Assembly: GCF_018688355.1 (NCBI RefSeq)
Contig: NZ_CP061317.1
Coordinates: forward strand, 352,272 to 416,271
From: Polynucleobacter sp. AP-Elch-400A-B2
Lineage (GTDB): Bacteria > Pseudomonadota > Gammaproteobacteria > Burkholderiales > Burkholderiaceae
Reading direction: 5' to 3'
DNA length: 64,000 nt
In this document: positions 50,859-59,474 of the stretch, piece by piece
Position numbering within the stretch: the first letter of the stretch is position 1
How the letters are laid out: every line of letters begins with the position of its first letter
Notes under the pieces: model-generated
What the model was told of the DNA's origin: nothing
Database searches by the model: none
The model's input: only the letters and a program-made list of their open reading frames with translations
Program-made: the position numbers and the translations under genes

Positions 50859-52367
50859 ATGTCGATTTCCACCACATCCTCAAGCACCAGCTCTGGTACT
50901 GCCAGCATTGATGTGGCTAGCATTGTCTCGCAGTTAATGGCCTCTGAACAAGTGCCAATGACAACGCTCAAAAACAACATTACCAGTAAGACTACCCTCA
51001 TCAGCGACTTAGGCACATTAAAAAGTAAAGTTGCAACCTTCCAAACCGCATTAGAAAGTTTGCAAGATCCCACTGCCTTGTCTTCATTGGTGTCTTCTAG
51101 TTCAGATCAGACGGTGGTCCAAATTACGAACTCGACTGGTGCTGTTCAAGGGCGCCACGATATTTTAGTGAGTCAGGTTGCTCAGCCTGGGCAGATGACA
51201 TTTGATCAGTTCGGCTACGCTACGGCCAATGCTGGATTAGCAACTGGGGAGACATTTTCAATTTCCATCGGCTCTAGATCCTACTCTTACACTCCCCCAA
51301 CGGGTGTAACCATGGCAAGCACTACCATTGACGATTTGAAAAATTGGATTAATGCGCTGGGCGATAATCTGAGTGCCAGTATCGTTCCAACTTCAGGCTC
51401 AAACTATGCCCTCAAAATCCAGGGAACTAAGCCAGGATCCGATAACGCAATTACGTTCTCTCATTTGGCTTCAGGGGGTGGCTCTGTGAATGGTTTGGGA
51501 GGAACCCCGGGATCCCCAGTTGCACCAACAGTAGTGAGCGCGCAAAATGCTGCCTTTACTCTGGATGGTGTGTCTTACACCAGAAAAACCAATAGCATTA
51601 CCGATGCTCTATCCGGCGTTACTATCAATTTAGTGAAGGCAAGTGCAACACCTCAAACGATTAGCGTGGATCCAGGAACTGATAAAGCTCCCCAAGTCAT
51701 GCAAAGTCTGGTGGATGCATTTAACGACCTAGTCACTACTGCGAAAAAATTGAGTGCAAAAGCGGGCTCTTCTAGCGGCGCTACCGCTGACGGTTCTTTG
51801 GCCAATACTCCGACAGCCTTGAATTTTTTAAATCAAATTAAATCCATGATGGCTGGCGATATTCACTACACTTTGGGTGGCACGTCTAGCAACATCAGTC
51901 TGGGTGAGCTGGGCTTTGAAATGCAATTTGATGGAACGGCTAAATTTAATGCCACCACTTTTAATGCGGTTAGTAATGCATCGGCAATTTTAGCTTCAGG
52001 AATTAAGGTTGGTTATCAAACCTATGTTGTTAGAGATCCTGTAACGGGCGCTGAAATCAGTAAAAACACCACAGACGTTAACTTGGATACTTACCTCACT
52101 TCTTTATTAAAGGTAACAACATCAACAACCCAGGCTGGCACGCAGACCTTAGCAGGCGCTTTTGATCAAATGATTAAAAATGAGCAAAGTAATATCGATG
52201 ATTTAAATAAAAAAGAGCTTGCACTACAGCTGGTACTAGATCAAAAGCAGACAAGTTACACTGCTCAGTACTCAGCATTAAATGCACTATTATTCCAATT
52301 AAACAATACTAGTAACTCACTCACTAGTGCATTAAGCGGCCTAACAAACGGTCAAAATAATAAGTAA
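50859..52367 (+). CDS. fliD: Flagellar filament cap FliD
   Basis: This 502-residue protein matches FliD/HAP2: an N-terminal FliD_N domain (IDVASIVSQLMASEQVPMTTLKNNI), the middle domain (SYTRKTNSITDALSGVTINLVKAS) and the C-terminal coiled region (DDLNKKELALQLVLDQKQTSYTAQYSALNALLFQLN). It caps the filament and helps flagellin fold at the tip. It precedes fliS by 46 bases and follows a sigma-54 promoter. Confidence 0.95.
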   Translation: MSISTTSSSTSSGTASIDVASIVSQLMASEQVPMTTLKNNITSKTTLISDLGTLKSKVATFQTALESLQDPTALSSLVSSSSDQTVVQITNSTGAVQGRHDILVSQVAQPGQMTFDQFGYATANAGLATGETFSISIGSRSYSYTPPTGVTMASTTIDDLKNWINALGDNLSASIVPTSGSNYALKIQGTKPGSDNAITFSHLASGGGSVNGLGGTPGSPVAPTVVSAQNAAFTLDGVSYTRKTNSITDALSGVTINLVKASATPQTISVDPGTDKAPQVMQSLVDAFNDLVTTAKKLSAKAGSSSGATADGSLANTPTALNFLNQIKSMMAGDIHYTLGGTSSNISLGELGFEMQFDGTAKFNATTFNAVSNASAILASGIKVGYQTYVVRDPVTGAEISKNTTDVNLDTYLTSLLKVTTSTTQAGTQTLAGAFDQMIKNEQSNIDDLNKKELALQLVLDQKQTSYTAQYSALNALLFQLNNTSNSLTSALSGLTNGQNNK

Positions 52368-52413
52368 TGAGCAAAATAATGAATTTTATAAACCCAATGC
52401 GGATGTCAAAATA

Positions 52414-52815
52414 ATGTCACGAAAAGCAGCCTTTAGGTACGCAGAAAATGAGACGATGACTGCAGTTTTGGGCGGCGATGCTCGTGAACTCATTGTGTTA
52501 ATTCATCAACGAATTTTTGATCATTTAAAGCTCGCTAAGCAAGAACTTGAAAAAGGCAAATTAGGTATTGAGTACTTTATTAAGGCTAGTGATTTGATTC
52601 AGCAAGGATTGCTGGGTTGCTTAGATTACGATAAAGGTAAAGATATTGCCTACAATCTGAGCGCTATTTATGTCTGGTCTATGCAAGAATTATTAAATGC
52701 AAGGGTGGACCGTTCACCAGAGAAGGTGCAAGATGTGATTGATACGTTGACCCCACTCTATGAGGCTTGGATTGAGCTATCCCCTAACAGTATTAGCCTT
52801 AGTCAAGCAGGATAG
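52414..52815 (+). CDS. fliS: Flagellin export chaperone FliS
   Basis: This 133-residue, all-helical protein has the FliS pattern RELIVLIHQRIFDHLKLAKQELEKGKL and a second helix with the ending YEAWIELSP. It binds newly made FliC and delivers it to the export apparatus. It lies after fliD. No strong ribosome site is seen. Confidence 0.93.
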   Translation: MSRKAAFRYAENETMTAVLGGDARELIVLIHQRIFDHLKLAKQELEKGKLGIEYFIKASDLIQQGLLGCLDYDKGKDIAYNLSAIYVWSMQELLNARVDRSPEKVQDVIDTLTPLYEAWIELSPNSISLSQAG

Positions 52816-52907
52816 AATCAACGAGATAGCTGTTTTATAAAAAGATGTGAGCGCAGTAAGCTCTTCGGTGTTGATCGCTAAATAGTGTATTTAGCAAGGG
52901 AGGTAGT

Positions 52908-53966
52908 TTGCCAATACCAATTCCTTCAAACTTATCCATCAGTCCAATGGTGGATGTTCGTAAAAACGACCTCGTTACCCCACCTTCCGCCCCTTCAGTG
53001 ATTGAAAGTCTAAGTGCAATCGATCCGCGGATTGCGCTCAATATGCCCATGCCCGTTGGGGATTCTGCAGCAGGAAATGCTGTTAGAACGGCTTTGCAAA
53101 ATGGCAATCTGGCTGAATTGAAAACTTTACTTGAGTCAGGCGAGCCTAGTGTTCAGCAAGCAGTGTTACTAGAAATATCAAATCTTGCTTCAGGAAATTC
53201 GAGTTTGCCAGCTCAGCTCTCACAGGCAAACTTAACTAATTTGGTATCTGAGAATCTAAGCAAGATCGATAGTTTAGGAAGCGCCGCTTTGGGTCAATTG
53301 CTTTCTGACGTGTTGGTTGCTGATGTACCAGAATCAGCGCCCAGTTCACGCCAACAAGCCAGCTTAAACCCATCAAATAATGTGGTGGTGAGTTGGCCGG
53401 CAATAGATGTGGGTCATCTGACCCAAGATCCTAAAGCAGTGATGGGAGCCCTGTACCAAAGCTTGCAAGCTTCTGGTATTTTTGCAGCCGATCAGTTAAA
53501 GAGGGTGTTGTTTCCTGCGGGCAACTCTGATGACCTTAGCAATGCTTTTGCACCAACTGGTGTTCATCAACAGGCTAGTGAGTTAATCGCTCAATTGTCC
53601 AATAATGCGCCGATGGTTCAAGATTCAGTGCGCTTACTCTTGCGTGGCGATTTGTTATGGCAAGGTCAATTGATGCCTAATGTACAGGGCCGTTTGTACC
53701 GTGAGGATGCTTGGCGATCGGACCCTAGTCAGCCCAATCAATTAGAAAAAGGCTCTCGCATTACCTTGGAAGTGGGTCTTCCCAATCTGGGCCCTTTAAA
53801 AATTATTGGAACTCAGTTTGGAGAAAGCCTACAGTTGGTGATTCAGGCAGATTCAGCGGCGCAAGTAAGTCTGTCAAAGGCCTTTCCGAATTTAGAAGAA
53901 CAATTACATGCGCATATTGATCCCGAAACTCGGGTTAGTTTGGGTCAAACTGGGGCATCTATCTGA
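52908..53966 (+). CDS. FliK C-terminal-domain-like protein paired with FlhB mimic
   Basis: This 352-residue protein has an unassigned helical N-terminal region and ends in a FliK-type C-terminal domain (LEKGSRITLEVGLPNLGPLKIIGTQFGESLQLVIQAD). FliK controls hook length. A separate FliK (63307) occurs in this window, so this is a second, specialised member. The TTG at 52908 has a strong AGGGAGG close upstream. Its stop codon overlaps the next gene's ATG by one base, so it is coupled to the FlhB mimic. Confidence 0.75.
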   Translation: MPIPIPSNLSISPMVDVRKNDLVTPPSAPSVIESLSAIDPRIALNMPMPVGDSAAGNAVRTALQNGNLAELKTLLESGEPSVQQAVLLEISNLASGNSSLPAQLSQANLTNLVSENLSKIDSLGSAALGQLLSDVLVADVPESAPSSRQQASLNPSNNVVVSWPAIDVGHLTQDPKAVMGALYQSLQASGIFAADQLKRVLFPAGNSDDLSNAFAPTGVHQQASELIAQLSNNAPMVQDSVRLLLRGDLLWQGQLMPNVQGRLYREDAWRSDPSQPNQLEKGSRITLEVGLPNLGPLKIIGTQFGESLQLVIQADSAAQVSLSKAFPNLEEQLHAHIDPETRVSLGQTGASI

Positions 53967-54250
53967 TGGAAGAAAAGAAGACGCTCAAAGCAGTTGCGCT
54001 CAAGTATGAGATGAATAGTGCTGCGCCTCGTATTACAGGACAAGGCGAAGGTTTCATTGCGGAAGCTATTTTGGCTAAAGCAAAGGAAATGGGAATTCCG
54101 ACCAAAATAGAGCCTGAATTAGTAGAGTTCTTAATGCAACTCAAATTAAACGAACTAGTGCCCCCAAAACTGTACGCCGCAGTAGCAGAAGTACTTGCCT
54201 GGGCTTATGAGTTAGATGGTAAAACGCTCGAGAGACCTGTAAAAGATTAA
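53966..54250 (+). CDS. FlhB C-terminal-domain protein (FlhX-like)
   Basis: This 94-residue protein corresponds to the cytoplasmic C-terminal part of FlhB only. KAVALKYEMNSAAPRITGQGEG matches the stretch that follows the NPTH autocleavage site, with PPKLYAAVAEVLAWAYEL at the end. It starts where the cleaved FlhB fragment would start, and the NPTH motif itself is absent. Such proteins (FlhX) may stand in for the cleaved FlhB. It is coupled to a FliK-like gene. It converges with fliE. Confidence 0.85.
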   Translation: MEEKKTLKAVALKYEMNSAAPRITGQGEGFIAEAILAKAKEMGIPTKIEPELVEFLMQLKLNELVPPKLYAAVAEVLAWAYELDGKTLERPVKD

Positions 54251-54328
54251 ACGCTCTGTAGCGAAATCTTGTTTATTGCAAGGGGTTAAATCAGGAATCG
54301 AGAAACGAAGCTCAGTGATCGCTATATC

Positions 54329-54658
54329 TTAGACTTGCAGATTGGTGACTTCTTTGTAGGCGTCAACTAGTTTATTTCGAACTGCAATCATGCCTTGTAG
54401 CGAAAGGTTGGCTTTTTGCAAAGAGACGATGACATCTTCCAGTGAAGTATCGGATGCACCGGTAGAAAATGATTGGGCTTTTGCTTGGGCGCTATTTTGT
54501 GCTGTATTGACGCTATCAATAGCATTTTTCAAAATGGCAGAAAAATCAACGCCATTGGCGCCTTGAGCATCTGCAGCGACAGGTTTACCACTGGCTGCAG
54601 CAGCAAGTGCTTGCATCCGGGTAATCATGGCATCTACGTTTGGAGTACTCATGGTCAT
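54329..54658 (-). CDS. fliE: Flagellar hook-basal body complex protein FliE
   Basis: This 109-residue protein has the FliE pattern (SLEDVIVSLQKANLSLQGMIAVRNKLVDAYKEVTNLQV) at its C-terminus. FliE joins the MS ring to the rod. The ATG at 54658 is chosen, because the frame extends to a TTG at 54676 that overlaps the upstream gene; an ATG at 54652 is also possible. It is the third gene of the kinase-regulator-fliE operon. Confidence 0.93.
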   Translation of the reverse strand: MTMSTPNVDAMITRMQALAAAASGKPVAADAQGANGVDFSAILKNAIDSVNTAQNSAQAKAQSFSTGASDTSLEDVIVSLQKANLSLQGMIAVRNKLVDAYKEVTNLQV

Positions 54659-54672
54659 ATTATCCAACAAAA

Positions 54673-56172
54673 TCAATCATTAATAAAGCCAGCTTCTTTG
54701 TAATATTTAAGCTTGTAGCGCAGTGCTCTTGCTGAAATCCCCAATATTTCTACTGCCTTGGTTCTGTTGCCATCCACTTTGGCCAAAACTTTCAGAATGT
54801 GCTCACGCTCTACTGAATCAATGTCTTGTCCAATCTCATCATTACTAGATGCAATATTTGTGCCACTTTTTGGGGCATCTATAGCGCTATCCAAGGCTGC
54901 ATTTAAAGCCTCATGGGCCACTGGTGGCGTATCTATAGGGGCACTTTTTGCCTTTTCTAAAGAATGAATACTCATATCTTCTAGCTCTAAGTCTTCTGCC
55001 AAGATTTGGTCACCATCTGCTAGTAATACGGCTCTTTGGACAATATTCTCTAGTTCCCGAACATTTCCTGGCCAAGAATAGGTTTGCAGTAGTTTTTTTG
55101 CCCCTACGCTCAAGGTGAGCTGATCTCGACCAATATTGAGGCGATAGCGGGATAAAAAGAAATCAGCCAGGGGCAAGATATCGAGTGGGCGCTTAGAAAG
55201 CTCAGCTACATGAATGGGGAATACGGCTAATCGAAAGTAAAGGTCTTCCCGGAACTTACCACTTTTGACTTGCTCTTGGAGGTTGCGATTGGTAGCTGCG
55301 ATCACTCTGACATCCGCTTGAATTAATTCGGTAGAGCCAATCCGCTCTACCATTTTGTCTTGTAGTACCCGCAGTAACTTCGCTTGTAAAGAGGCTGGCA
55401 TTTCACCAATCTCATCTAAAAAAAGCGTGCCTTTATGGGCCTGCTCAAATTTACCAGTTTGAGCTTTGGTGGCCCCCGTAAAGGAGCCTTTTTCATGTCC
55501 GAATAAAATGGACTCAAGTAAGGTATCTGGAATCGCTGCGCAGTTAATCGCTACGTACGGGCCTTTTACTCTTTTTGAGTGCAGATGGATGTGACGCGCT
55601 ACTAACTCTTTGCCAACTCCAGACTGGCCGGTTACCAAGACGCTTGTATCTGTTGCAGCCACTCTCTCGCAGCGAGCAAAGGTAGCAATGGTTTCAGGAT
55701 CAGCGGCAATTAATTGATGCTCGGGCGCGCGTATTTCAGAGCCAACTAGTGGCGCGTCCTTAGCGGGAGCCACCAAAGCATTTACTTTCATGGATTCTGG
55801 TTGATAGCGCGCAATGATGTCAATGAGTTGTTGCGGCACAAAGGGCTTAATTAAAAAATCCCTTGCCCCAGCACGCAGCGCTTCTACAGCCAACTTGGCA
55901 TCCGCAAAAGCAGTCATGATCACTACCGGAAGATCAGGACATTCTTTTTGCGCGATCTTGAGTAAATCTAATCCCGTCATTCCGGGTAATTTGTAATCCG
56001 TTACTAAAACTGTTTTCAGATCTGGGCGCAATAAGGGGATGACTGTCTCTGCTCTTTGGTGGGTCACAAAGTCGATCATATTCATCCGCAAAGTAACGGC
56101 AATCGCCTCTCTGAGGTCATCATCATCTTCGATCAAAATCACGGGAAATGGCTGTGGGTCGCTGGCACGCAT
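54673..56172 (-). CDS. Sigma-54-dependent response regulator (FlgR/FleR/FlrC type)
   Basis: This 499-residue NtrC-type activator has a receiver domain (residues about 8-125, phosphoacceptor D59 in LVTDYKLPG), a sigma-54 AAA+ domain with Walker A GQSGVGKE and the sigma-54 contact loop reading GSFTGA rather than GAFTGA, and a C-terminal Fis-type HTH (KVDGNRTKAVEILGISARALRYKLKYY). It activates middle or late flagellar genes from sigma-54 promoters such as that before fliD. The paired kinase lies 14 bases upstream. Confidence 0.93.
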   Translation of the reverse strand: MRASDPQPFPVILIEDDDDLREAIAVTLRMNMIDFVTHQRAETVIPLLRPDLKTVLVTDYKLPGMTGLDLLKIAQKECPDLPVVIMTAFADAKLAVEALRAGARDFLIKPFVPQQLIDIIARYQPESMKVNALVAPAKDAPLVGSEIRAPEHQLIAADPETIATFARCERVAATDTSVLVTGQSGVGKELVARHIHLHSKRVKGPYVAINCAAIPDTLLESILFGHEKGSFTGATKAQTGKFEQAHKGTLFLDEIGEMPASLQAKLLRVLQDKMVERIGSTELIQADVRVIAATNRNLQEQVKSGKFREDLYFRLAVFPIHVAELSKRPLDILPLADFFLSRYRLNIGRDQLTLSVGAKKLLQTYSWPGNVRELENIVQRAVLLADGDQILAEDLELEDMSIHSLEKAKSAPIDTPPVAHEALNAALDSAIDAPKSGTNIASSNDEIGQDIDSVEREHILKVLAKVDGNRTKAVEILGISARALRYKLKYYKEAGFIND

Positions 56173-56186
56173 AAAAGTTTTCTGAC

Positions 56187-57341
56187 TTAATGATTTAAAG
56201 AGGGTTGGGCAAAAGGTAGGTTGATCTGAAAGATGGCACCTTGTTTAGAGTTCTCAGCGCTGATGCTGCCTCGAAAGCTCTCAATCGTATTTTTTGCAAT
56301 CGAAAGACCAAGTCCAGTGCCATTAGCGCTGGTAGTAGAAAAGGGCTCAAATAAGGACTTGAGCATTTCTTTGGCGATGCCTGGACCTTGGTCAGAAATC
56401 GTAATGGTTAGCATGTGTTGATCACTTGTCGCTAGCATTTCGACTGTTTGATTGGTTTTAGAAACAGCTAAAGCGTTTTCGAGAATGGCAACAATGGCAT
56501 TGGAGATTGCTTTGGGCTCTACCAACAAATTTCCGTTATTTACATTGCTGGCTGTGACAGATAGTTTGACTTGCTTGGACTCAAATAGAAACTGAATGCT
56601 TGCTTGTGCGTCTTCAATAATTTGGACCGCATTTACCAGCGTAGTCTTATTGGGTTTATTAGAAATAAAGCGCAGCATATCTTGCGAGAGCTTTTCTAAA
56701 TCCAATAATTGTTTACGCAGGCGATCAGCAAATTCCTTAGAGGTGTCAGCGTTGATCTGCCCGTCACAAAGATGCGATGCATATAGCAGGGCAGTTGCCA
56801 GAGGCGTTCTAAATTGATGAGCTATACCAGCAGCCATACGACCCATTGCCGCCAATCGATTTTCTCGCTGCGTTTCTTCGTGCCGCAAAATATTGGTGGT
56901 GATATCTTGGATCTGAATAAAGCTACGCGGGCCTTCGTTGATACGAGCGACTTGTACAGTTTTTTGGATGCGTTTTTGGGCACCCTTTTGGGTAATGAGA
57001 TATTCCCCTGGCGTGATAGAAGCTTGCCAATCGCTTGGAATTTCAAAAGTGGCCCCGGGTTTTAAATTGGGCAGAAAGATCAGTACTGCAGGGTTATGTA
57101 ATAAAACAACTTCATTTTCCAGCAAGATAACCCCTGCTGGAATGGCATTTAAGAGAATCGCCAAACGTTGGTTAGATTTTTGGAGCTCGCTACTGAGTTG
57201 ATTGATCTTTTCTTGAAGCGCAGTTTGTTGAGCTTCCAGTTTTTGGGATTCCGCATAAAAAATCGCAAAAGCCTCCTCGAGATGTTTGGTAGCATCTAAT
57301 GAATCTTGCGGAGAAGGCAATTTGCCGGTTTTTGTGCTCAA
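56187..57341 (-). CDS. Flagellar two-component histidine kinase (FlgS/FleS/FlrB type)
   Basis: This 384-residue soluble protein has an N-terminal coiled coil (about 15-62), a PAS-like domain (about 60-150), a HisKA domain with phosphoacceptor H175 in AAGIAHQFRTPLATALLY, and an ATPase domain with N box and GTGLGLSIAKNTIESF. It lacks membrane segments, as in flagellar FleS/FlrB kinases that sense assembly state from the cytoplasm. It is the first gene of the kinase-regulator-fliE operon and is divergent from fliF. Confidence 0.93.
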   Translation of the reverse strand: MSTKTGKLPSPQDSLDATKHLEEAFAIFYAESQKLEAQQTALQEKINQLSSELQKSNQRLAILLNAIPAGVILLENEVVLLHNPAVLIFLPNLKPGATFEIPSDWQASITPGEYLITQKGAQKRIQKTVQVARINEGPRSFIQIQDITTNILRHEETQRENRLAAMGRMAAGIAHQFRTPLATALLYASHLCDGQINADTSKEFADRLRKQLLDLEKLSQDMLRFISNKPNKTTLVNAVQIIEDAQASIQFLFESKQVKLSVTASNVNNGNLLVEPKAISNAIVAILENALAVSKTNQTVEMLATSDQHMLTITISDQGPGIAKEMLKSLFEPFSTTSANGTGLGLSIAKNTIESFRGSISAENSKQGAIFQINLPFAQPSLNH

Positions 57342-57370
57342 GAAACGATTTTTTTAAGGGATGTGGTTTA

Positions 57371-57387
57371 GAGGCAATATTTGCCTC
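57371..57387. promoter_or_regulatory. Perfect inverted repeat between the kinase gene and fliF
   Basis: GAGGCAA-TAT-TTGCCTC, a 17-bp perfect palindrome, stands 29 bases upstream of the kinase gene start in the 163-base divergent promoter region. It resembles elements upstream of flhA and may be an operator for a master flagellar regulator. A T run follows on the plus strand, so a role as a transcription stop cannot be excluded. Confidence 0.5.
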
Positions 57388-57422
57388 TTTTTGGTAAATA
57401 TGGCTTTAGGATATCAACATTT

Positions 57423-57456
57423 AGGCAAAATAGGCAAAAATGTTCTATATATAGTG
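57423..57456 (+). promoter_or_regulatory. Candidate fliF promoter region, GGCAAA repeats and CTATATATAG
   Basis: AGGCAAAATAGGCAAAAATG (57423-57442) is a double GGCAAAA. CTATATATAG (57445-57454), a palindrome, follows, and fliF starts at 57505. The flhA upstream region has GGCAAA followed by CCATATATAGTG at a similar spacing. Confidence 0.4.
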
Positions 57457-57504
57457 ATATTATTATTTTTAGAAATTTCCCTGACATGACGGAATTGATC
57501 AAAA

Positions 57505-59457
57505 TTGAGTGAAGAAACGCAACCGGGAATACAGGAAAGCGAGCGAGATGCGGCAGTAGTCAATATTGGCTCTGTTGGCGCCTCCACCTCAGCAACTCCT
57601 GTTCAAAGTCCTAGCGGTGGCGGTACAGCACTCCCCCAAAGTTTAGTAGGCCTACAAAATCGTTTTAAAGCGCTAAACGCTCAGCAACGCCTGATTTTGT
57701 TCGCCGCAGTGTTTTTGGTGGTTGCTGTAATGGTGTTTGTTTCGGTCTCTGGAAGAAGTAAAGACGACTATCGAATCTTGTTTTCGAGTATCAATGAGCG
57801 TGACGGGGCTGCCATCGTAGCGGCTTTGCAGCAGATGAATGTGCCTTACAAGTTTACTGAAGGCGGAGCAGCAATCCTAGTGCCTGAATCCGCTGTTTAT
57901 GAGACCCGTCTTCGTTTAGCGGGTCAAGGGTTGCCAAAGGCAGGTAATGTCGGCTTTGAGCTGCTGGAAAACCAGAAAATGGGAACCAGCCAGTTTGTCG
58001 AGCAAGTGAATTACCAGCGTGGCCTAGAGGGTGAGTTAGCTCGTAGCATCAGCTCCTTAGCCCAAGTTAAATCCGCAAGGGTGATGCTGGCAATTCCCAA
58101 GCAGACCGCTTTTATGCGCGAGCAGGAAAAGCCTACCGCTTCCGTCATTGTGACGATGCATCCTGGAAGATTTTTAGATCCCCAGCAGGTAGCGGCTATC
58201 ACGAATTTAGTGGGATCTTCGGTTCCAAATCTGGGTCCTGCCAATGTCACCATAGTTGATTCGGAAGGCAGTTTGCTTGCGCCAAATGCACAGCGCCTAG
58301 CTGGTTTAGACAGCACGCAACTCAAATACGTTGCCGAGCTCGAAGGCGCTCTTTCAAAGCGGGTACAAGCAATTTTGGAACCTGTTACTGGTAAAGAAAA
58401 TGTTCGAGCCCAGGTAACGGTCGATATGGATTTTGGTGAGTTAGAGAGAACCGAAGAAACCTTTGGTCGTAATTCGCCACCAAATCAATCTTCGATTCGA
58501 AGCCAACAAACCAATGAGGCTGCCACGCCAAGCTCGACAACGTCAGGTGTGCCTGGCGCTTTAACCAATCAAGCGCCAGGGGCTGGGCAAGCACCGATTA
58601 ATACCCAAGCAGCTGGCGGTGCAGCAGGGCCCCAAAACCTTAACGCACCTCCAACAAGTTCAGGCTCGAGTGCCAGTAATATTAAAAAAGACGCGACGAT
58701 TAATTATGAGCTTGACCGCGCCATTCAGAGAATTAAGTCTGAAAAAGGGCAAGTCAGAAGAGTTTCTGCTGGCGTTGTGGTGAACTATAAACAGCCCCTT
58801 GGCTTGGATAAGGATGGCAAGCCCCGTAAGCCGATTCCTTATAACACTAAAGAGCTTGATCAAATCAATAATTTGGTGAGGGATGCTGTTGGTTTTTCAG
58901 AAAAGCGTGGGGATAGTGTCAGCGTTGCCAATATTCCATTTAAGGTTGAGGTAAGTGATGAACCCCCGTTCTACAAGCAAGCTGGGATCATTGAACTAAG
59001 CAAAGAGTTCTTCAAGTTCGCCATTATTCTGGGTTCACTCAGCCTCATGTTTTTTGGAGTTGTGCGTCCATTGCTCTTTCCTCCGAAAAAGGATGAAGTT
59101 TTGGAAGAGCAGCGTATTGAGGAAGAGTTTGACGAGAAGATTAAAGCGGAGATGGCACAGATGGATCCTCGGGCGCGTGAAAAGCGTCGTATGGAAGTTG
59201 AGTTGTTGCGTGAACGCCAGCGTGCTGCAGAAGAAGAAGAGCGTGCTAGAGCTGAGGAAGAGAAAAAACGGTCTGAGGAAGAGAAAAAACGGATCGATGA
59301 AGAGAAGAAACAAGAGTACGAGGACCTGCTTCAGTACGCTAAGGACTTTGTGGAAAATAATCCTAGAGCAGTTTCTGCAATCTTCAAAGAGTGGCTGTCT
59401 GAAGATGCGGCTAAGCAAAATGCAGGCGCAGCTGAAGCTGCCGCACCTGCCGGTTAA
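57505..59457 (+). CDS. fliF: Flagellar MS-ring protein FliF
   Basis: This 650-residue protein has an N-terminal membrane helix (about 68-88), the periplasmic ring-building domains with YscJ/FliF motifs (FKFTEGGAAILVPESAVYETRLRLAGQGLPKAG), a Ser/Pro/Gly-rich linker and a second membrane helix near 505-525. A charged C-terminal tail binds FliG (EEEERARAEEEKKRSEEEKKR coiled coil). FliF is the base of the flagellar basal body. The start is a TTG without a strong ribosome site; the nearest ATG is out of frame. Confidence 0.95.
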   Translation: MSEETQPGIQESERDAAVVNIGSVGASTSATPVQSPSGGGTALPQSLVGLQNRFKALNAQQRLILFAAVFLVVAVMVFVSVSGRSKDDYRILFSSINERDGAAIVAALQQMNVPYKFTEGGAAILVPESAVYETRLRLAGQGLPKAGNVGFELLENQKMGTSQFVEQVNYQRGLEGELARSISSLAQVKSARVMLAIPKQTAFMREQEKPTASVIVTMHPGRFLDPQQVAAITNLVGSSVPNLGPANVTIVDSEGSLLAPNAQRLAGLDSTQLKYVAELEGALSKRVQAILEPVTGKENVRAQVTVDMDFGELERTEETFGRNSPPNQSSIRSQQTNEAATPSSTTSGVPGALTNQAPGAGQAPINTQAAGGAAGPQNLNAPPTSSGSSASNIKKDATINYELDRAIQRIKSEKGQVRRVSAGVVVNYKQPLGLDKDGKPRKPIPYNTKELDQINNLVRDAVGFSEKRGDSVSVANIPFKVEVSDEPPFYKQAGIIELSKEFFKFAIILGSLSLMFFGVVRPLLFPPKKDEVLEEQRIEEEFDEKIKAEMAQMDPRAREKRRMEVELLRERQRAAEEEERARAEEEKKRSEEEKKRIDEEKKQEYEDLLQYAKDFVENNPRAVSAIFKEWLSEDAAKQNAGAAEAAAPAG

Positions 59458-59474
59458 TATGAGGAGAATCTGTT

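Noticed and set aside
59035..59418. A 127-residue minus-strand open frame
   Set aside because: Antisense to the charged FliF tail; Leu/Phe-rich shadow of GAA/GAG codons.
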